Shown here: positions 11,559 to 22,916 of the stretch, in pieces
Numbering within the stretch: position 1 is the stretch's first letter
Layout: each line of letters opens with the position of its first letter
Source of the DNA: Chloromonas sp. AAM2
Taxonomy: Eukaryota > Chlorophyta > Chlorophyceae > Chlamydomonadales > Chlamydomonadaceae
Length of the DNA stretch: 64,000 nt
Reading direction: 5' to 3'
Assembly: GCA_004335635.1 (NCBI GenBank)
Contig: QAXH01004600.1
Coordinates: forward strand, 55,115-119,114
Program-made: the position numbers and the translations under genes
The notes under the pieces: model-generated
Seen by the model: the letters and a program-made list of their open reading frames with translations, nothing else
What the model was told of the DNA's origin: nothing
The model's database searches: none

Positions 11559-13590
11559 ATGCCAGCTGGGCTGAGGGCGATGAGTAACATTTGCTCCTGC
11601 TACACGATGCATCACCAAGCACGTCCGCATGATGCGCACTCTATGCACACCAGTGCTACATCATGCAACAAACCAATGGCACACCCTCAACGAAAAAAGA
11701 AAATCAACAGCCCTCGTCTGCTCAGCCATGAAAGTGATTGCCGTGTCGCCAAGGTTACAGCAACCTTGGCTACTCAAGAGACAGAGACAGGCAGACAGCA
11801 AGCTGAAAAGAGCAGCAGGCGCACAGCGCTGCTTGCCACTGCATCAGTACTCCTGCCAGCCACATGGCAAGAGCAGTCACGTGGCCGGGCATGGGCACTG
11901 CCGCTTGCCCCTCTGGGGAATACACGGCGAGTGGGCGGGGACAAGCAGACCGGCCTGAGCGCGGAACAAGTCAAGGTGGATGATTACAGCCATTTTGATA
12001 CGTGCAAGTTCATGCCTTATCTTGACCATATCCTCAGCTGCAACAGGTCGAGCATCTCCACAGGCACACTTGGAACATCATCCAGCTTAGTAGGGTGACA
12101 GCAACTATTGGCCGCACCCGCTGGTCCGGGGCAGCGGGTTCGGCATGTGCAGAAGCCCTATCTGAACACAGCCTCAGCTCAGTTGGGTCAAGTACCTCCA
12201 CAGGCACAATAGTGGCAGTATCCAGTTTAGTAGGATGGCAACAGCAGTTGGCCGCATTTGGTGCAGTGCTGGTCAACCGTCTCCTGTTACTTGCCGTGCA
12301 TTAACGGAAAGGGACTGCGGTTCCATGAGATGTAGGATGCTGGGAGTATGTCACCAACCTCTCCTAGAATTAAGCATGCCTGAACGGAGTTGTTGAATTC
12401 TATGAGACATGCCTTGGAGCCGATTCACAAGACACGTATCCCTGTTATTTGCAGAACATCTTGGCTCAGGACTTGACCCAAGGCATGTACTTTGTGACTG
12501 GAAATCTTACACGCGAAATATTTGATGATAACTGCGCTTTTGTGGACCCGGTAAGAACCAGCTGATTGGTCGGAGACTGCTGTTAGCCAGACCGCATATC
12601 CCACTCACCACCTAACACTTGCATGATGCCACCCCTGGGGGTGCTAGCCTGTCCGCAAACCTCGTTAGACCCTAAAGGGCCTGAACAAATTGACATGTGC
12701 TCGGTGTGTGCTGCAGACCAACTCTGTATCCGGCTTGTCCCGCTACTTGACAGCGCTTGGCATTCTGTTTGATCCCCAATTCAGCAAGGTGCGACTCTCG
12801 GGTTTGACCGGTTTGGGATTCTGGTGTTGGCAGGTGGACAATCGTTCCCCAACCAGCTAGTGGAACAAATCAACAACTGAAATACTCAAGGAAGTGGGGT
12901 ATCACATGAAGGGAGCGACTCCAACCCGTCAACCCTACAAGTGAAGGGGATTGCGACACACCTGGATAGTAATGGTGGTGGCCAGCCCTCAAGGTGCTAT
13001 CCTGTCCGCAAACGTTGTTAGACCAAACAGGGCCTGAAAATTATGCATGGTTCATCACTGAGGGCCAATCCCGATGGATGTGAACATGACCAATAGTCCT
13101 TGTGGATGGGCAGGTTCTGCTAACGGACATCAAAGTCACCGGGCCAAAAACAATTGAAGCTGACTGGCAGCTGGGAGGCTGGCTGAAGAATGAGTATTTC
13201 CCCTGGCAGGCCAAGGTGGACCCCTTCCAAGGTGTGATGCTCACACACAAACACGCACGGCACAGTCAACCACCTTGCTTTCCCACTAATTTCCCATTAT
13301 CATGTCCTCAATCAAGGCAGCTCAAGACATTACCCACGGCAGAGCCTTTCTGGTGATAGCAGATTGTCACAGCTATCCAGAAGAGAAGCTGCAAACTGCT
13401 GAGGTGGCGCGTTGCGCGAAATTACGAAGACAGCTGCACTCACACTTCGTGTTGTCCAGGTCACACTGTCTACAGCTTAAGCGAGGACGGGCTAGTAATC
13501 CGCCAGGAGCAGACCTGGAGCATCTCCCCGTGGCGGGCGCTGCAGCAGACCTTCACACCTGCGCCGGGTCCCAGGGCCCAGCTGCTGTGA
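11559..13590 (+). CDS. DUF2358 (NTF2-like) protein with predicted thylakoid-lumen signal
   Basis: Five exons: 11559-11975, 12455-12550, 12717-12788, 13114-13231 and 13460-13590; 277 residues, junctions in phase. The body resembles plant and cyanobacterial DUF2358 proteins, an NTF2-like fold of unknown activity: an acidic start (ILAQDLTQGMY), then DDNCAFVDP, the loop with YLTALGILFDPQF, and a C-terminus of paired strands ending SISPWRALQQTFTP. The N-terminal exon is Ser/Thr/His/Arg-rich like a plastid transit peptide. It then has SSRR (Arg87-Arg88) directly before a hydrophobic Ala/Leu stretch (TALLATASVLLPA), which is how twin-arginine lumen signals look. A lumenal place is inferred from this. 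The alternative start at 11580 is in the same frame. Family assignment is from remembered motif patterns and needs a profile search. Confidence 0.72.
12045..12262. repeat. Two-copy direct repeat in intron 1 of the DUF2358 gene
   Basis: A block of about 68 bp beginning near 12050 (CATCTCCACAGGCACACTTGG, then ATCCAGCTTAGTAGG and TTGGCCGCA) recurs near 12192 with about a dozen changes (ACCTCCACAGGCACAATAG). Both copies end in TTGGCCGCA. Confidence 0.7.
12625..12695 (-). repeat. Dispersed repeat family A, partial copy 2
   Basis: Contains GCTAGCCTGTCCGCAAACCT and AGGGCCTGAA, the reverse complement of the left part of the family. It lies inside intron 2 of the DUF2358 gene. Confidence 0.7.
12902..13045 (-). 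repeat. Dispersed repeat family A, near-full copy 3
   Basis: Reverse complement of the 54018 copy over its whole length, with shared CTCCAACCCGTCAA, AAGTGAAGGGGATTGCGAC, GATAGTAATGGTGG and ACAGGGCCTGAAAA. It lies inside intron 3 of the DUF2358 gene. Confidence 0.8.
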
Positions 13591-14343
13591 TGACCCTGAG
13601 TCGAGTCATGCCATGCTCACAAGCATATGATGCTTTTGCCTGATGACCTCACATGCTACGCCTATTGCGCATGTCATGGTTGCGTGATGCATGTGGCTAT
13701 CCCCTTTTTGAAAAGTCATGTCATGAGAACAAGTCGTGGTTGGTCTTCCTTGCAGCTGGTAAGCAGCTTACATTTTGTGAGATGTGCACCAGGTCAACAC
13801 GCGCTGGTCACCAGTGTTGTCACCCCAACTGCCGTTGCAACCCCTGCTAAACACGGATGAGATTCAAGTTGGATTCACTGCAACGCCCCTTGTGATAATC
13901 TGTGATGTGTCACTGGAGTCAGGCTTTGCCTGATGTATTAAAATGCCAGATGCCATTGAATCAAAGCTACTCACTGTTCGCCTGTTATGTTACAATGCGG
14001 TCACGCCTTTGGAATGATCATTCACAGAGTTGTCCATGCATGCCTTGTGCCGTGCGCCTGACGTGTATGGTTGGCCCTTGGCCGGCTATGGTGCGCCTTC
14101 AGGACTCCTGAGGATAAGTCCTCAAGCAGAGCTTGGTAGTTTATGAAAGCTGGGTAGGCTTAGCAAGCAGTACAAGGAAAACTGTAATCAAATAGCATGA
14201 TTTAAACACTGTAGAATCATCTATTCATCAAGCAGGTAGCCTGTTGCCCTGTCCAATATCAGTCAGATTTGTGTTAAGCGCCCTGCAGCATTCCTCTACC
14301 CTGCACAGTTCTCATTGTTGCATGAACGTTGTAATGCGACAAA
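13591..14343. other. Intergenic region between convergent genes
   Basis: About 750 bp between the DUF2358 stop and the stop of the minus-strand 1361-residue gene. No coding exon is seen. TGTAA, the usual chlorophyte poly(A) signal, occurs at 14183, which is far from either stop, so its use is doubtful. Confidence 0.45.
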
Positions 14344-17300
14344 TCACATGTCAGGTGCAGCAGGCTGTGTTTTGGGCACTAGTGGCAAGGTTGGAAGGTA
14401 GGCATGTCCATGCCCCAGCAGTACTTGGTCAGCTGGAGGCAGGGCAGGAAGCGCAATCTGGTGCTCCACGCTACACGACGCAACTGCAGCTCCTGAGCCA
14501 GCCTCCCTGTCCCAAGCGTGCTCGGCTTGCCAGACGCTTTCCAAGATCAAGCATGAGGCTGGTAGTGCGGGGCATGGGTTGCGGGCTTGCCGCTTGCAAG
14601 GTGGAGCGAGACTGGTGGGGTTGATCTTCCCTGAGCTGACGTGGCCAGATGAGCTGGTTGAGGTTAATGGCAGAGTTGATGTGGGGCTGGTTCCAGCAGC
14701 AGCTTGCTGTTGGACCAGCAGTGGTGGGGCACTGAAGGAGCTGCCGCACTGGGCTGCACATGCCGCAGCCCCAGCAGCTATGGCTAGCTCCTCAGCCGCA
14801 GCAGCCAGCCCCTCCAGGCCACCATCCGTCAGCTGAAGGGCCTCTAGAGTTCTCCTCACTGCTGTCTCCAAGCCTGGCTGGGATTTGGAAAGGTGCTTGC
14901 AAAGTGTAACGGCAGGAGCCGGAGCCGTGCCTGCAGCTGGCAGTTCAGCTGGAGGTGCAGCCAAACCTGCAGTGGCAGTTGTAGGTTGGCCTGGAGCTGA
15001 GCTCTGGTTAGCCACTAATTGGCTGCGGAGCAGCTCCAAGGCTGGGACACTGGCAGAGGCTGTAACGCTCGCCGCCTCTATGCAAGGTGTAGCAAGCGAA
15101 GCAGAAACGATTGGTGTTGTGAACACGTGGGCCATATTGATGACAGGTGGGCAGGTGCTGCGCTGTGAGCGTCTGCGTTGCATGAGGGTTGCCGCTGCTG
15201 CCCAGTGCTCATCCACCTGAACCAAAGTGGCAAATTACATGGTGGATTCAGTTGCAGAGGCATACAAAACATGCATGAGGTTGGCTGACTGTAGGTGCAC
15301 ATAAGCTAGAGCTCAGCCTTAAACAGGGCATGGGAGCAAACGAGCAACACTACAACAACAGAACACTGCACGAGCAAATGTCCTGTGCGAAAGTCCTGTA
15401 CGAATGTCCTGAGCGAATGTCCAGTGCGCTCAGTGTGCCTCAGTTGCGCTTTGAATGTTTAGCATGATGTGACATCCACCCTGCCTGACATTTTGTCTGC
15501 CACTGTTTGAATCATCTGATTACTCAACAGTCATCGAGCAGAATATGCACCCAAACTACCAAGATGTGCCGAGTGAAACAAGTGGATAGCCAGGCATAAT
15601 ACACACATGCAGTGCACGCTGGACAAAGTCTTGCTTTGGACTCTACGGTTTGGGAACCGGCGCTCACCTGCTGACTGACGGCCAACACCGCAGCTGCCAC
15701 TGCATTCGTGTCTTCGGCCACCTTGGCCATCAGCAGTGAGCTGCTGGTCAGAGCCACAGGAGCCGCTGTGCCACACACTGGCACCTGACCACTGTCAGCA
15801 CTGCAGACGCTGCCATAACCACTGAAGCGTCTGCTGCTAGTGCTGCTGACTGTTGCGGAAGCGCTTGACGTCCCGGCCAGGTGGCAGCTGGTGCTGGTTC
15901 CTCCACTGCTGGCCCTGCTTCTGCCTGCTCCACTGCCAGACACAGCAGGACGACAGGCGCTGATCCTGCCATCTAAGCCCATGATCCTGACAGGAGTCTG
16001 GCTGATCTTACCATCCGTGCTGCTCATTCGTTCTTTGTGTGGTGCCCCACCCTTCATACCCCCACTGCTGCCTGTGCGACGGACGGTCAAGCCATCAAAG
16101 TCTCCCTGTGAGACCGTTGCCACACAACTTGCCAGCAGCGAGCCTGCCCCACATCCTGTCCTGCTGGATAAAGCACTTGTCATGGTTGCAGCAGGGATCA
16201 GCATGTCTGTGGCAGCAGTGTGGTGACCTGTGGTGACGCTGTTGAATGGTAACACAGTCGTAGTAGGCTCTAGCCCAGAACCTTGTAGGCGGTACATGCT
16301 GCTTGCAATGACTGGGCTCAGAGCCACGTCATCACGAGGTGATCCGCGGGACTGCAGGGCGGCCCGCAGCTCAGGCGTTGCAGGGCTGATGTATGAAGCA
16401 GGACTCATGGCGTCGCCACTCTCCTGCTGCTGCTGCTGGACCGAGCTCGCTACTGCCTGCACCTGCCCATCAGAAGTGGCTGGTTCTAGTTTGCCCTGGC
16501 AACCAAGAAGCTCTGCAGAGCGTGTGGGATATGAAAGTTCAAGAGCCGCCACGTGTGGCTCAGCTTGTGCAGCAAGCTGAACACCTGGCGCGCTCTGCTC
16601 CTGTTCCTGTTCCTGATGCAGTGCTGCACTGCCCATGTCGCTCAGTGCTATCTCAAGTCGGTCTGCAGAGCCTGCCTGGTGTGCAGCTACAGGGCTTGTT
16701 TGGCTGCGCCCACGTGGTTCACTCACAACCTGAGGTGTGCATGGTGCACTCTCTGCGCCGCATGCAGACCCGAGGCCAACATCGAGTTGTGCAAGCTTCG
16801 GCTCACAACCACCCACACCAAGTGCTGCTCCACTCGGCAGCAAGGTCGACAATGTCCCACCAGTGCCCTGGTTGAAGCCTTCTGCTAGTGGCTTCTGCCC
16901 TGTAGGCATTGTTGTCAGTGAGAGTGTTTCATCACTATCCAGCAGGTCAGACCACCAGGGGGGGAGATGACATGGCCTTGTGCTGCTGCTGGTTGACTGC
17001 AGGGTACGGCTTGGCGTCCGCACACCGTTTCCAGCGTCCTGTGGTGACTGACAGACTGTTTGGTTATTGTCGGGCGGCAATGCGTGCGGGACGCCCTGTG
17101 CGGGGTGCGCGAGTGTGCTTGTACTGCATGCTGCTGGCTGGCAGGCTGGCTGGCTGCTGGAGGCTAGGAGCTGCTGGGCTGTTGGGCCAGCATCTGCGTG
17201 TGGCAGTATGCCTCGAGTTGGATGGCCTCCACTGCTGGCGCTACAACCTTCGCTTGGAGGGCTCAGCAGCGTGCTGCCGTCACCACATGTTGCCGCTTCA

Positions 17301-19362
17301 GCATTGGCCATGGTTGGACGTCCCAAACTGTCATCGGCAATGTAAGCTTTGCTGGAAACCGCGCGACCTTCCGTGCAGGCAGCGTGTCGCAGCCACGATT
17401 CCACCTCATCGCTTGATGGCAGCCAAGCTTCAGGCGCCTCCAGGCCAGCAAGCAGGCCAACGCTACTGCTTTGGTCGCTTATCTGGCTCAACAAACGCTC
17501 GCGCGTGGGAGCAGCGTGCAACCCCGTGCTGCCGCTTGCCCCGCTTTGCCCGACAGCGGTTCTAGGCACACTGCCGACGGCGCCAACGTCACTTCCAGCC
17601 CCATTGTCCCTGGCCACATCGCCAGCGCCGGCACAAGAAATGCATCCCTCTGTGCTCAACGGTCCGACCTCGGCCGCTCTTAGCCAGGCGTTGACTTCTT
17701 CGTTGTCAGGCAATAAGCTGCTCGGATCCGTCTTCCACAACCCCCCAGGCGAGTCGAAGTGCAGCCATGGCGAGTCGGGTTGGTTTTGTGACGAGCTGTC
17801 GCAACGAGCTGTCGAATGGAAGACGGGTGAGTCCGGTGTGGTAGTACCTGCAGCGAAGTGACACCGATCAGCGGGATTGAGCTCCCACACTATGGTCTTG
17901 GTCTTGTGTCAACTGGTGCAACGGACTGCACGCCATATCGGCTAGTATCTTAATCCTGCGTTCTCTAGAGGACCCTAGACCTCCTGGTCATACTACAGAT
18001 GGATGGAAACAGCGTTACTGCAACCAACCGGGGCATGCTTGCTCTATAAACCTATGCTTCTGGTCAACACTAACACCTGGGCGTGCGCATGCTTGCACAT
18101 ACACGATCTGCCAAGATTCAGTTGAGCCTGTGTGTGAACTACACACCTGTGTGGGACGTGCCCTCCTTGTTGACAGCCAACTGGGGTAGCTCAGGCTGAG
18201 CCAAACCTGACACGCTCAACTTCTTGGCAGTGCTTGGCCGGGAGCTTGCTGCCCCATCACGTGTAGGTATCCTCGCTGTCCGCTGCACTGCGATGGTTGA
18301 AGCAGCAGGCTTCCTGGCCATGCTGGTCTGGGAGTTGACGTATGCGTCAAGTGCGGCTGTCATTTCCAGCACCCCTGGTGTTGCTGGGCTAGTGGCCGGT
18401 GCAGGCAGCTGCAGGTGGCGGGTGCCCTCAGGAACGACAGAAACAGCACTGTCCTTTACAATGGATGCCAGTTTCATCACGTGATGCTGAACGATGTGAA
18501 AGGGCACCATGTGCCAAGGCATGGGCCCACTCGAACAAGGGTTGAGGCGAGGCAAGGCGGCTATCTTGGCCCGGCATGCAGCATGAGTGGCGGCTGCCGC
18601 GCGACCAGAGCTGGAGTGCGGACAGCAGAAGGTTGGGGGTGCGTGAGACTGAAGTGGTGCCGCCTTGCCATGCGCAACGATGGAGTCCCCAACGTGAATG
18701 CAGAAGTCAAGGTGGGCGTGAAGCATATGGGCACGAGCCGCAGAGCAGCTGATGCCGGGCCCTTCCAATTCGCAATTTGGGCACCTGCAGGCGGCTGGCA
18801 TGCATGATTCAGTCCACCGTACGTGCATGCATACCTGTGTGCATGCATACCTGTGTGGGCATATGGGCATGATTCCACCCACCATAGTGCATACTGCAGT
18901 GCCAAGTCGAGATTCTGGGCGAGCACGACGGTCATTCATCTGACCTGAGATGGCGTTTCTCACACATACACTCATACACAGTGATCGGACAGGCAGGCAC
19001 GTGGCTCACCTGCCCTGGGTATGCAGATGATGTGCAAGCCTGGAAAGGCTGGCAGCTACAGCCACCACCTTCTCCCAATCTGCTTCCAGAACCTCAGCAA
19101 GCGTTCCTCCTTGCCGGTTCAGAAATTCGTGACATATGTCAGAGACTTGGTTGATGGCGTGCTTGTGTTCAGCCTCAACATGGGCTCCAAAGTCAACATT
19201 GGCTTTTAGTTTGTCCGCCAAACATGGTGTCACCGCCCCGGTGGCGGCATTCCATCTGTACAATTTGCAGATGCTTTTGCACAGAAGCCGAGGATCCTTG
19301 CTGTTGCTGCAGATCCATTGCAGCACTCCAGCCCGCGTTTGCTTCCGGTCAGTCCAGCTCAT
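14344..19362 (-). CDS. Large Ser/Ala/Gln-rich protein of unknown function
   Basis: Four exons fit in phase: 19362-19010, 18784-18147, 17889-15668 and 15216-14344; 4086 bases, 1361 residues. The first ATG in the opening exon is at 19362, though the frame is open further up. Exon 1 encodes a helical, Cys/His-containing segment. Exon 2 starts RCPNCELEG and has a His-rich stretch. The 741-residue exon 3 is low complexity (Ser, Gly, Ala, Thr) with two related motifs near its start, LLPDNEEVNAWLRAA and WLPSSDEVESWLRHA, and a weaker third (PPWWSDLLDSDETLSL). Exon 4 has an Ala/Leu-rich helical region (LEGLAAAAEELAIAAGAA). I recognise no domain. The repeated acidic-Trp motifs could be short binding motifs in a disordered regulator, which is speculation. 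It is divergent from the small membrane-protein gene, with under 300 bp between their first ATGs. Confidence 0.65.
15365..15432. repeat. Short minisatellite, about four 16-bp units
   Basis: Repeats of GCGAAAGTCCTGTAC / GCGAATGTCC type, in the last intron of the large Ser-rich gene. Confidence 0.7.
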
Positions 19363-19650
19363 CAGTCCCGCTATGAAAATTTCAGCCCTGCTGGCTTCAG
19401 CGCTTGAACATTTACCTTGACAGACCTTTTGAGATTTTCCTTTACGCCACAAAGCAACAAATGCAGGCAACCCATCCGAAATGGTACGGCACGTTTCTCG
19501 GAGGGACAACTGATATTCGCAGGCAAGTGATATTCGCAAACTTTGTTATTGTGCCTTACTGCGCACAGCTCGCTATTGTGCCAGATTTGCCCACAGCCTG
19601 ACGCAGCGTATGATGTTCAAGCCCGAGGCGCTTTAGCGCGCCTCGACAAG
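19363..19650. promoter_or_regulatory. Short divergent promoter region (288 bp)
   Basis: It lies between the first ATG of the minus-strand Ser-rich gene and the ATG at 19651 of the plus-strand membrane-protein gene. Both promoters and 5' leaders must fit here unless unseen upstream exons exist. A small palindrome, GGCGCGCTAAAGCGCC-like, lies around 19628-19642. Function is inferred from position only. Confidence 0.35.
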
Positions 19651-20908
19651 ATGAAGCCCTCAGCTTTTGTGAGGCTGGCCTGCGCTTTGCTGATGGGAGC
19701 AACAAGCGCGGCCGCTGAAGGTAAGCGGCACGCACCGTACAGCAGTTTTTGACCGTAATGCAGCGTAAACAGGGTGTTGACCAGCCAGCACAATCACATC
19801 TCATGACCAGGCCTCATTGGCTGGATGTGTCTGCTCCGCTCGTCCTCTCATGCGTGCAGCATGCACAGCATAGCACACCATGCACTCAGGAGTGGAAGTA
19901 TGCCTTTCTATTGATTGTGCTTGCTAGACAGCGGTGGCTCAATGGTGCATGCAACACGAGCCTCTGAGGCGCAAGCATGGACATCAAGAGCAGCATCACA
20001 CAGAGGTTGTTGCATCTGACATGTGCGTTCACCTGGCAGGCCACACACCCAAAACATGCCCCGTCCTTGCTTAAGGTGCAGGCGTGTCATTCCAGTCTTC
20101 AGGTTCAGCATCCTCGTGGCTATCGGAAAACAGCACTGCTGTTATCATCATCGCAGGCGCCATTACTGGTGCGAGCAATTGCATGATGCATCAATAGAAG
20201 CAGGCTTTCAGCACGGGCTGACTTGTCCTTCCTGCATCACATGAGGGGAGGGAGGGACTCCAACCCGTCAAACCTTCAAGTGACGGGGATTGGCCACACT
20301 TTTGGTCGAACGGTGCGCTGCTTCAACAACAACTTTCTCGTACAACAAGTCAGTGTCCTGTATGCATCACATCCTATCCTATGTCTATCCCCGTGATGAT
20401 CCTGGTGTCCAATTGTGCACGTCTGCTGCGGAACCTGCTTGGTGCATGCAGGTGTTGCCATTCTCTGCATAGGCTTAGTGGTTATGTGCTGCGTCTGCTT
20501 GAAACGGCAGCGTACATCAGACAGTGATATAGAAATGACCAAAGCAGTCCACACGACCAAGGTGCGGCTACAATGCTTATGACAGATACTATGTTTTGAC
20601 TATGACAGATGCAGTGCGACAGATGTACCCGCTGTCTCATGGCGGCACAGCCGATGGAGCATGGCAGGGACTGCACACGAGTGCCCAGGATATGTAAGAC
20701 ACATTGCTTCTTACCTGTTGCAGTGCACATGCACACCAGTATCGCACACACACAAACTGCGATGAATTGTGTGCAGGTTGAGCATGGCCACACGAACCCT
20801 GTGTACAACACAGAGGTGACGTGCATGGACCAGGCCCCCCAGCCTTCCCAGCCCCAGCCTTTTGATGCTGGGTCACCCACTGCACGGCAAGCATGGGCGC
20901 CGATGTGA
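19651..20908 (+). CDS. Small type I single-pass membrane protein
   Basis: Four in-phase exons: 19651-19720, 20103-20168, 20452-20561 and 20777-20908; 125 residues. Residues 1-23 look like a secretory signal peptide (MKPSAFVRLACALLMG, then an Ala-rich cleavage region). If it is cleaved there, the outside part is only about a dozen residues and contains one N-glycosylation sequon (Asn33-Ser-Thr). Residues 36-62 form one strong transmembrane helix (VIIIAGAITGVAILCIGLVV, then a Cys cluster MCCVCL), followed by stop-transfer KRQR. The roughly 60-residue tail has acidic/Ser (SDSDIEM), NPVYNT at 89-94 (similar to NPxY sorting motifs) and Pro/Gln-rich sequence. The helix is split exactly by intron 2, and both halves join in phase, which supports the model. 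No family is recognised. Extra phase-1 exons in the first intron cannot be excluded. Confidence 0.6.
20230..20298 (-). repeat. Dispersed repeat family A, partial copy 4
   Basis: Contains GACTCCAACCCGTCAAACCT and AAGTGACGGGGATTGGC, matching the reverse complement of the right end of the family. It lies in an intron of the small membrane-protein gene. Confidence 0.7.
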
Positions 20909-22916
20909 GAAGGAGAAGCTGGGCTTTGCTGCTGGGAGATGAAGTGTGCTCAGGCACGAAACTCTGTCACGAGCGTCAGAGTGCTGTGTACTGCTAGTGA
21001 GAGTGCAAAAATGACATGTTGATGCGTACACGGGGTTGATGCTGCTAGGTAGCAGTAGTCACGACAGCACGCTGAACACTGTTCAAATGCTTCATGGCCA
21101 ATGCCTAGCTTTTCTCCGTAGCCATATCCTGAAGACTGAAAGAATCTATGCCACGGCTTGGTGAGATGTTCGCTCATGAAACCTCCATGTAATACACTGC
21201 AGCGGAGAGCAGATTTCTTCTTGGTTAAGTCCTTCGGCAGGTCTGCTTGTCTAGTCAGTGTGAGATTTTCTGAATACAGGCACCAGTCTCTCTAGGTAAG
21301 CCCCTGCAAGTTTGGGCATGACCGGCTGCGCCCGTCCCAACCAGTGTTGTCTGATCAAAAAAAGGAGGCTGGCCCGCTCCTCTCTACACACTGTGAGCAC
21401 TTCGAGGGTGTTAGGTGCTGCGGCATTGCTGTTGGCAGGACAGTCAGCTGGTTTGAGTGATTTTGAGCTGGTTTGAGTTTCGTTGAGTGGACCCACCATG
21501 TAAGCAGTGTGTCTCTTATCAAAGCCCTAAAAGCAAGTGCGTCTCTTATTTAGCCCTAACTCGTTACCTCTATCGTCTACCAACATATTGCACCTCACCG
21601 CACAGTCCCACACAACACTAGTCATGACTGGGTCACCACACATCATCAACATTTCATTCACACCATTTTCACAACATTTCAGTCACACCATTTTCACAGT
21701 TTTTTTTCTTCACACGCAGTTTACAGCGCTGCTCAAAAGACCCAGGTCACCACACGTCTTGCCTGCAAGACAACAAACATCACTAGAAAAGAAAAAGAAC
21801 TTCTTTTTATCGCATTGAAAGTGTTCCTTGTAAGAGCATTCTCAGGCTGCTCGAGAAAGGCAATTGGCGCAATGAATCTGGTTAGAACTGGGGCCTGCAG
21901 GCACAGCTGCAAGGGGCCTGAGGCAAGAACCAGTATGTTAGACATCTATTTGTTCCATTGTACACGGTTTGATGTACAATCATCCACAGCTCCGACGATG
22001 TACATGCTCTGCTATGTAGAGCCACTCCTGCTACTGAGCCAGGTGGGAGCCTAAGTACCCAGGCCATCAACCCCTTTCCTGCATGGCTGCGCAGTTCCCA
22101 AAAGCAGCCTCTGACATGACCACCACGGAATGTCATGTCACTGCCATGCCCATGACGGTGGGATGATGACATGACCAAACAGAAAATCTTGTTCAGCAAC
22201 AAGCACATGCACTGGCCAATCTGCACATGTCCCAACTGCTGTAATTCTGCAGCCAGGATGCGAGCCCTGGCACCCATACATCAGCAATACTAATGACGAA
22301 ATCACATGCTAGTAAAGATAACCCAGCATCCTTATAAAGCTTTCAACATCACAAAATCAATAAGTCCTCTAGCAATCCAGTTTGAACAAAAGATCAAAGT
22401 ATCAATCAAAACCTGCTTTGAAAATATCTGTTTTGGGGTGCAGCAGCTATCGCCTACTGCTGCTGTTCCTGTTCCTGCTGCAAATCATACATTCTGCTGT
22501 ACATCAAACACGTTTTGCAGGGCCAAACCAGAGGCCCCTATGAATCCAGCCTGTTTGCAAGTGGTTTGTCAAGCGTCAGGTCTTATGTCATCAGTTGTTC
22601 TATGCGCTGTTGCCTTGACTATCTGATCCTTCAGTCCGCCAGACGCACAATGCCTGTGAGGCCATCGTGATGTGATGGCTATCCAAACCGCACACGTATG
22701 ACTTGACGTTGGCACGCCTGCCAACAACACATTCTTGTTGGGAGAGTCTTTGGAGGAATACCAACGGATGCTGTGCTACAATTTCCTGATAATTAAGCGC
22801 CGTGCATTCCTAGCCAGACACACAACAGAGCGTTTTTCTGAGCCACGTTTTCAAGCCGGACCTGTTGCTCACAAGATGCACAGGCCAGGAAGTCACACCC
22901 ACAATCCAGCAGGCTG
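20909..22916. other. Intergenic region between convergent genes
   Basis: About 2 kb between the stop of the small membrane-protein gene and the pyruvate kinase stop. It is AT-richer than its surroundings between 21530 and 21820, with CATTTTCACA-type short repeats (CACACCATTTTCACAACATTTC near 21660). No coding exon is recognised. Confidence 0.5.
21188..21192 (+). terminator. Possible poly(A) signal TGTAA
   Basis: TGTAA is the usual green-algal poly(A) signal. This one is about 280 bases after the membrane-protein stop. A five-base match is weak evidence. Confidence 0.25.

Noticed and set aside
15524..17890. A 788-codon uninterrupted minus-strand frame that looks like an intronless gene
   Set aside because: It begins at GTG, not ATG, directly after a splice acceptor, and it passes a GTGAGC donor at 15667. 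It is the third exon of a four-exon gene, and its last codons are intron.
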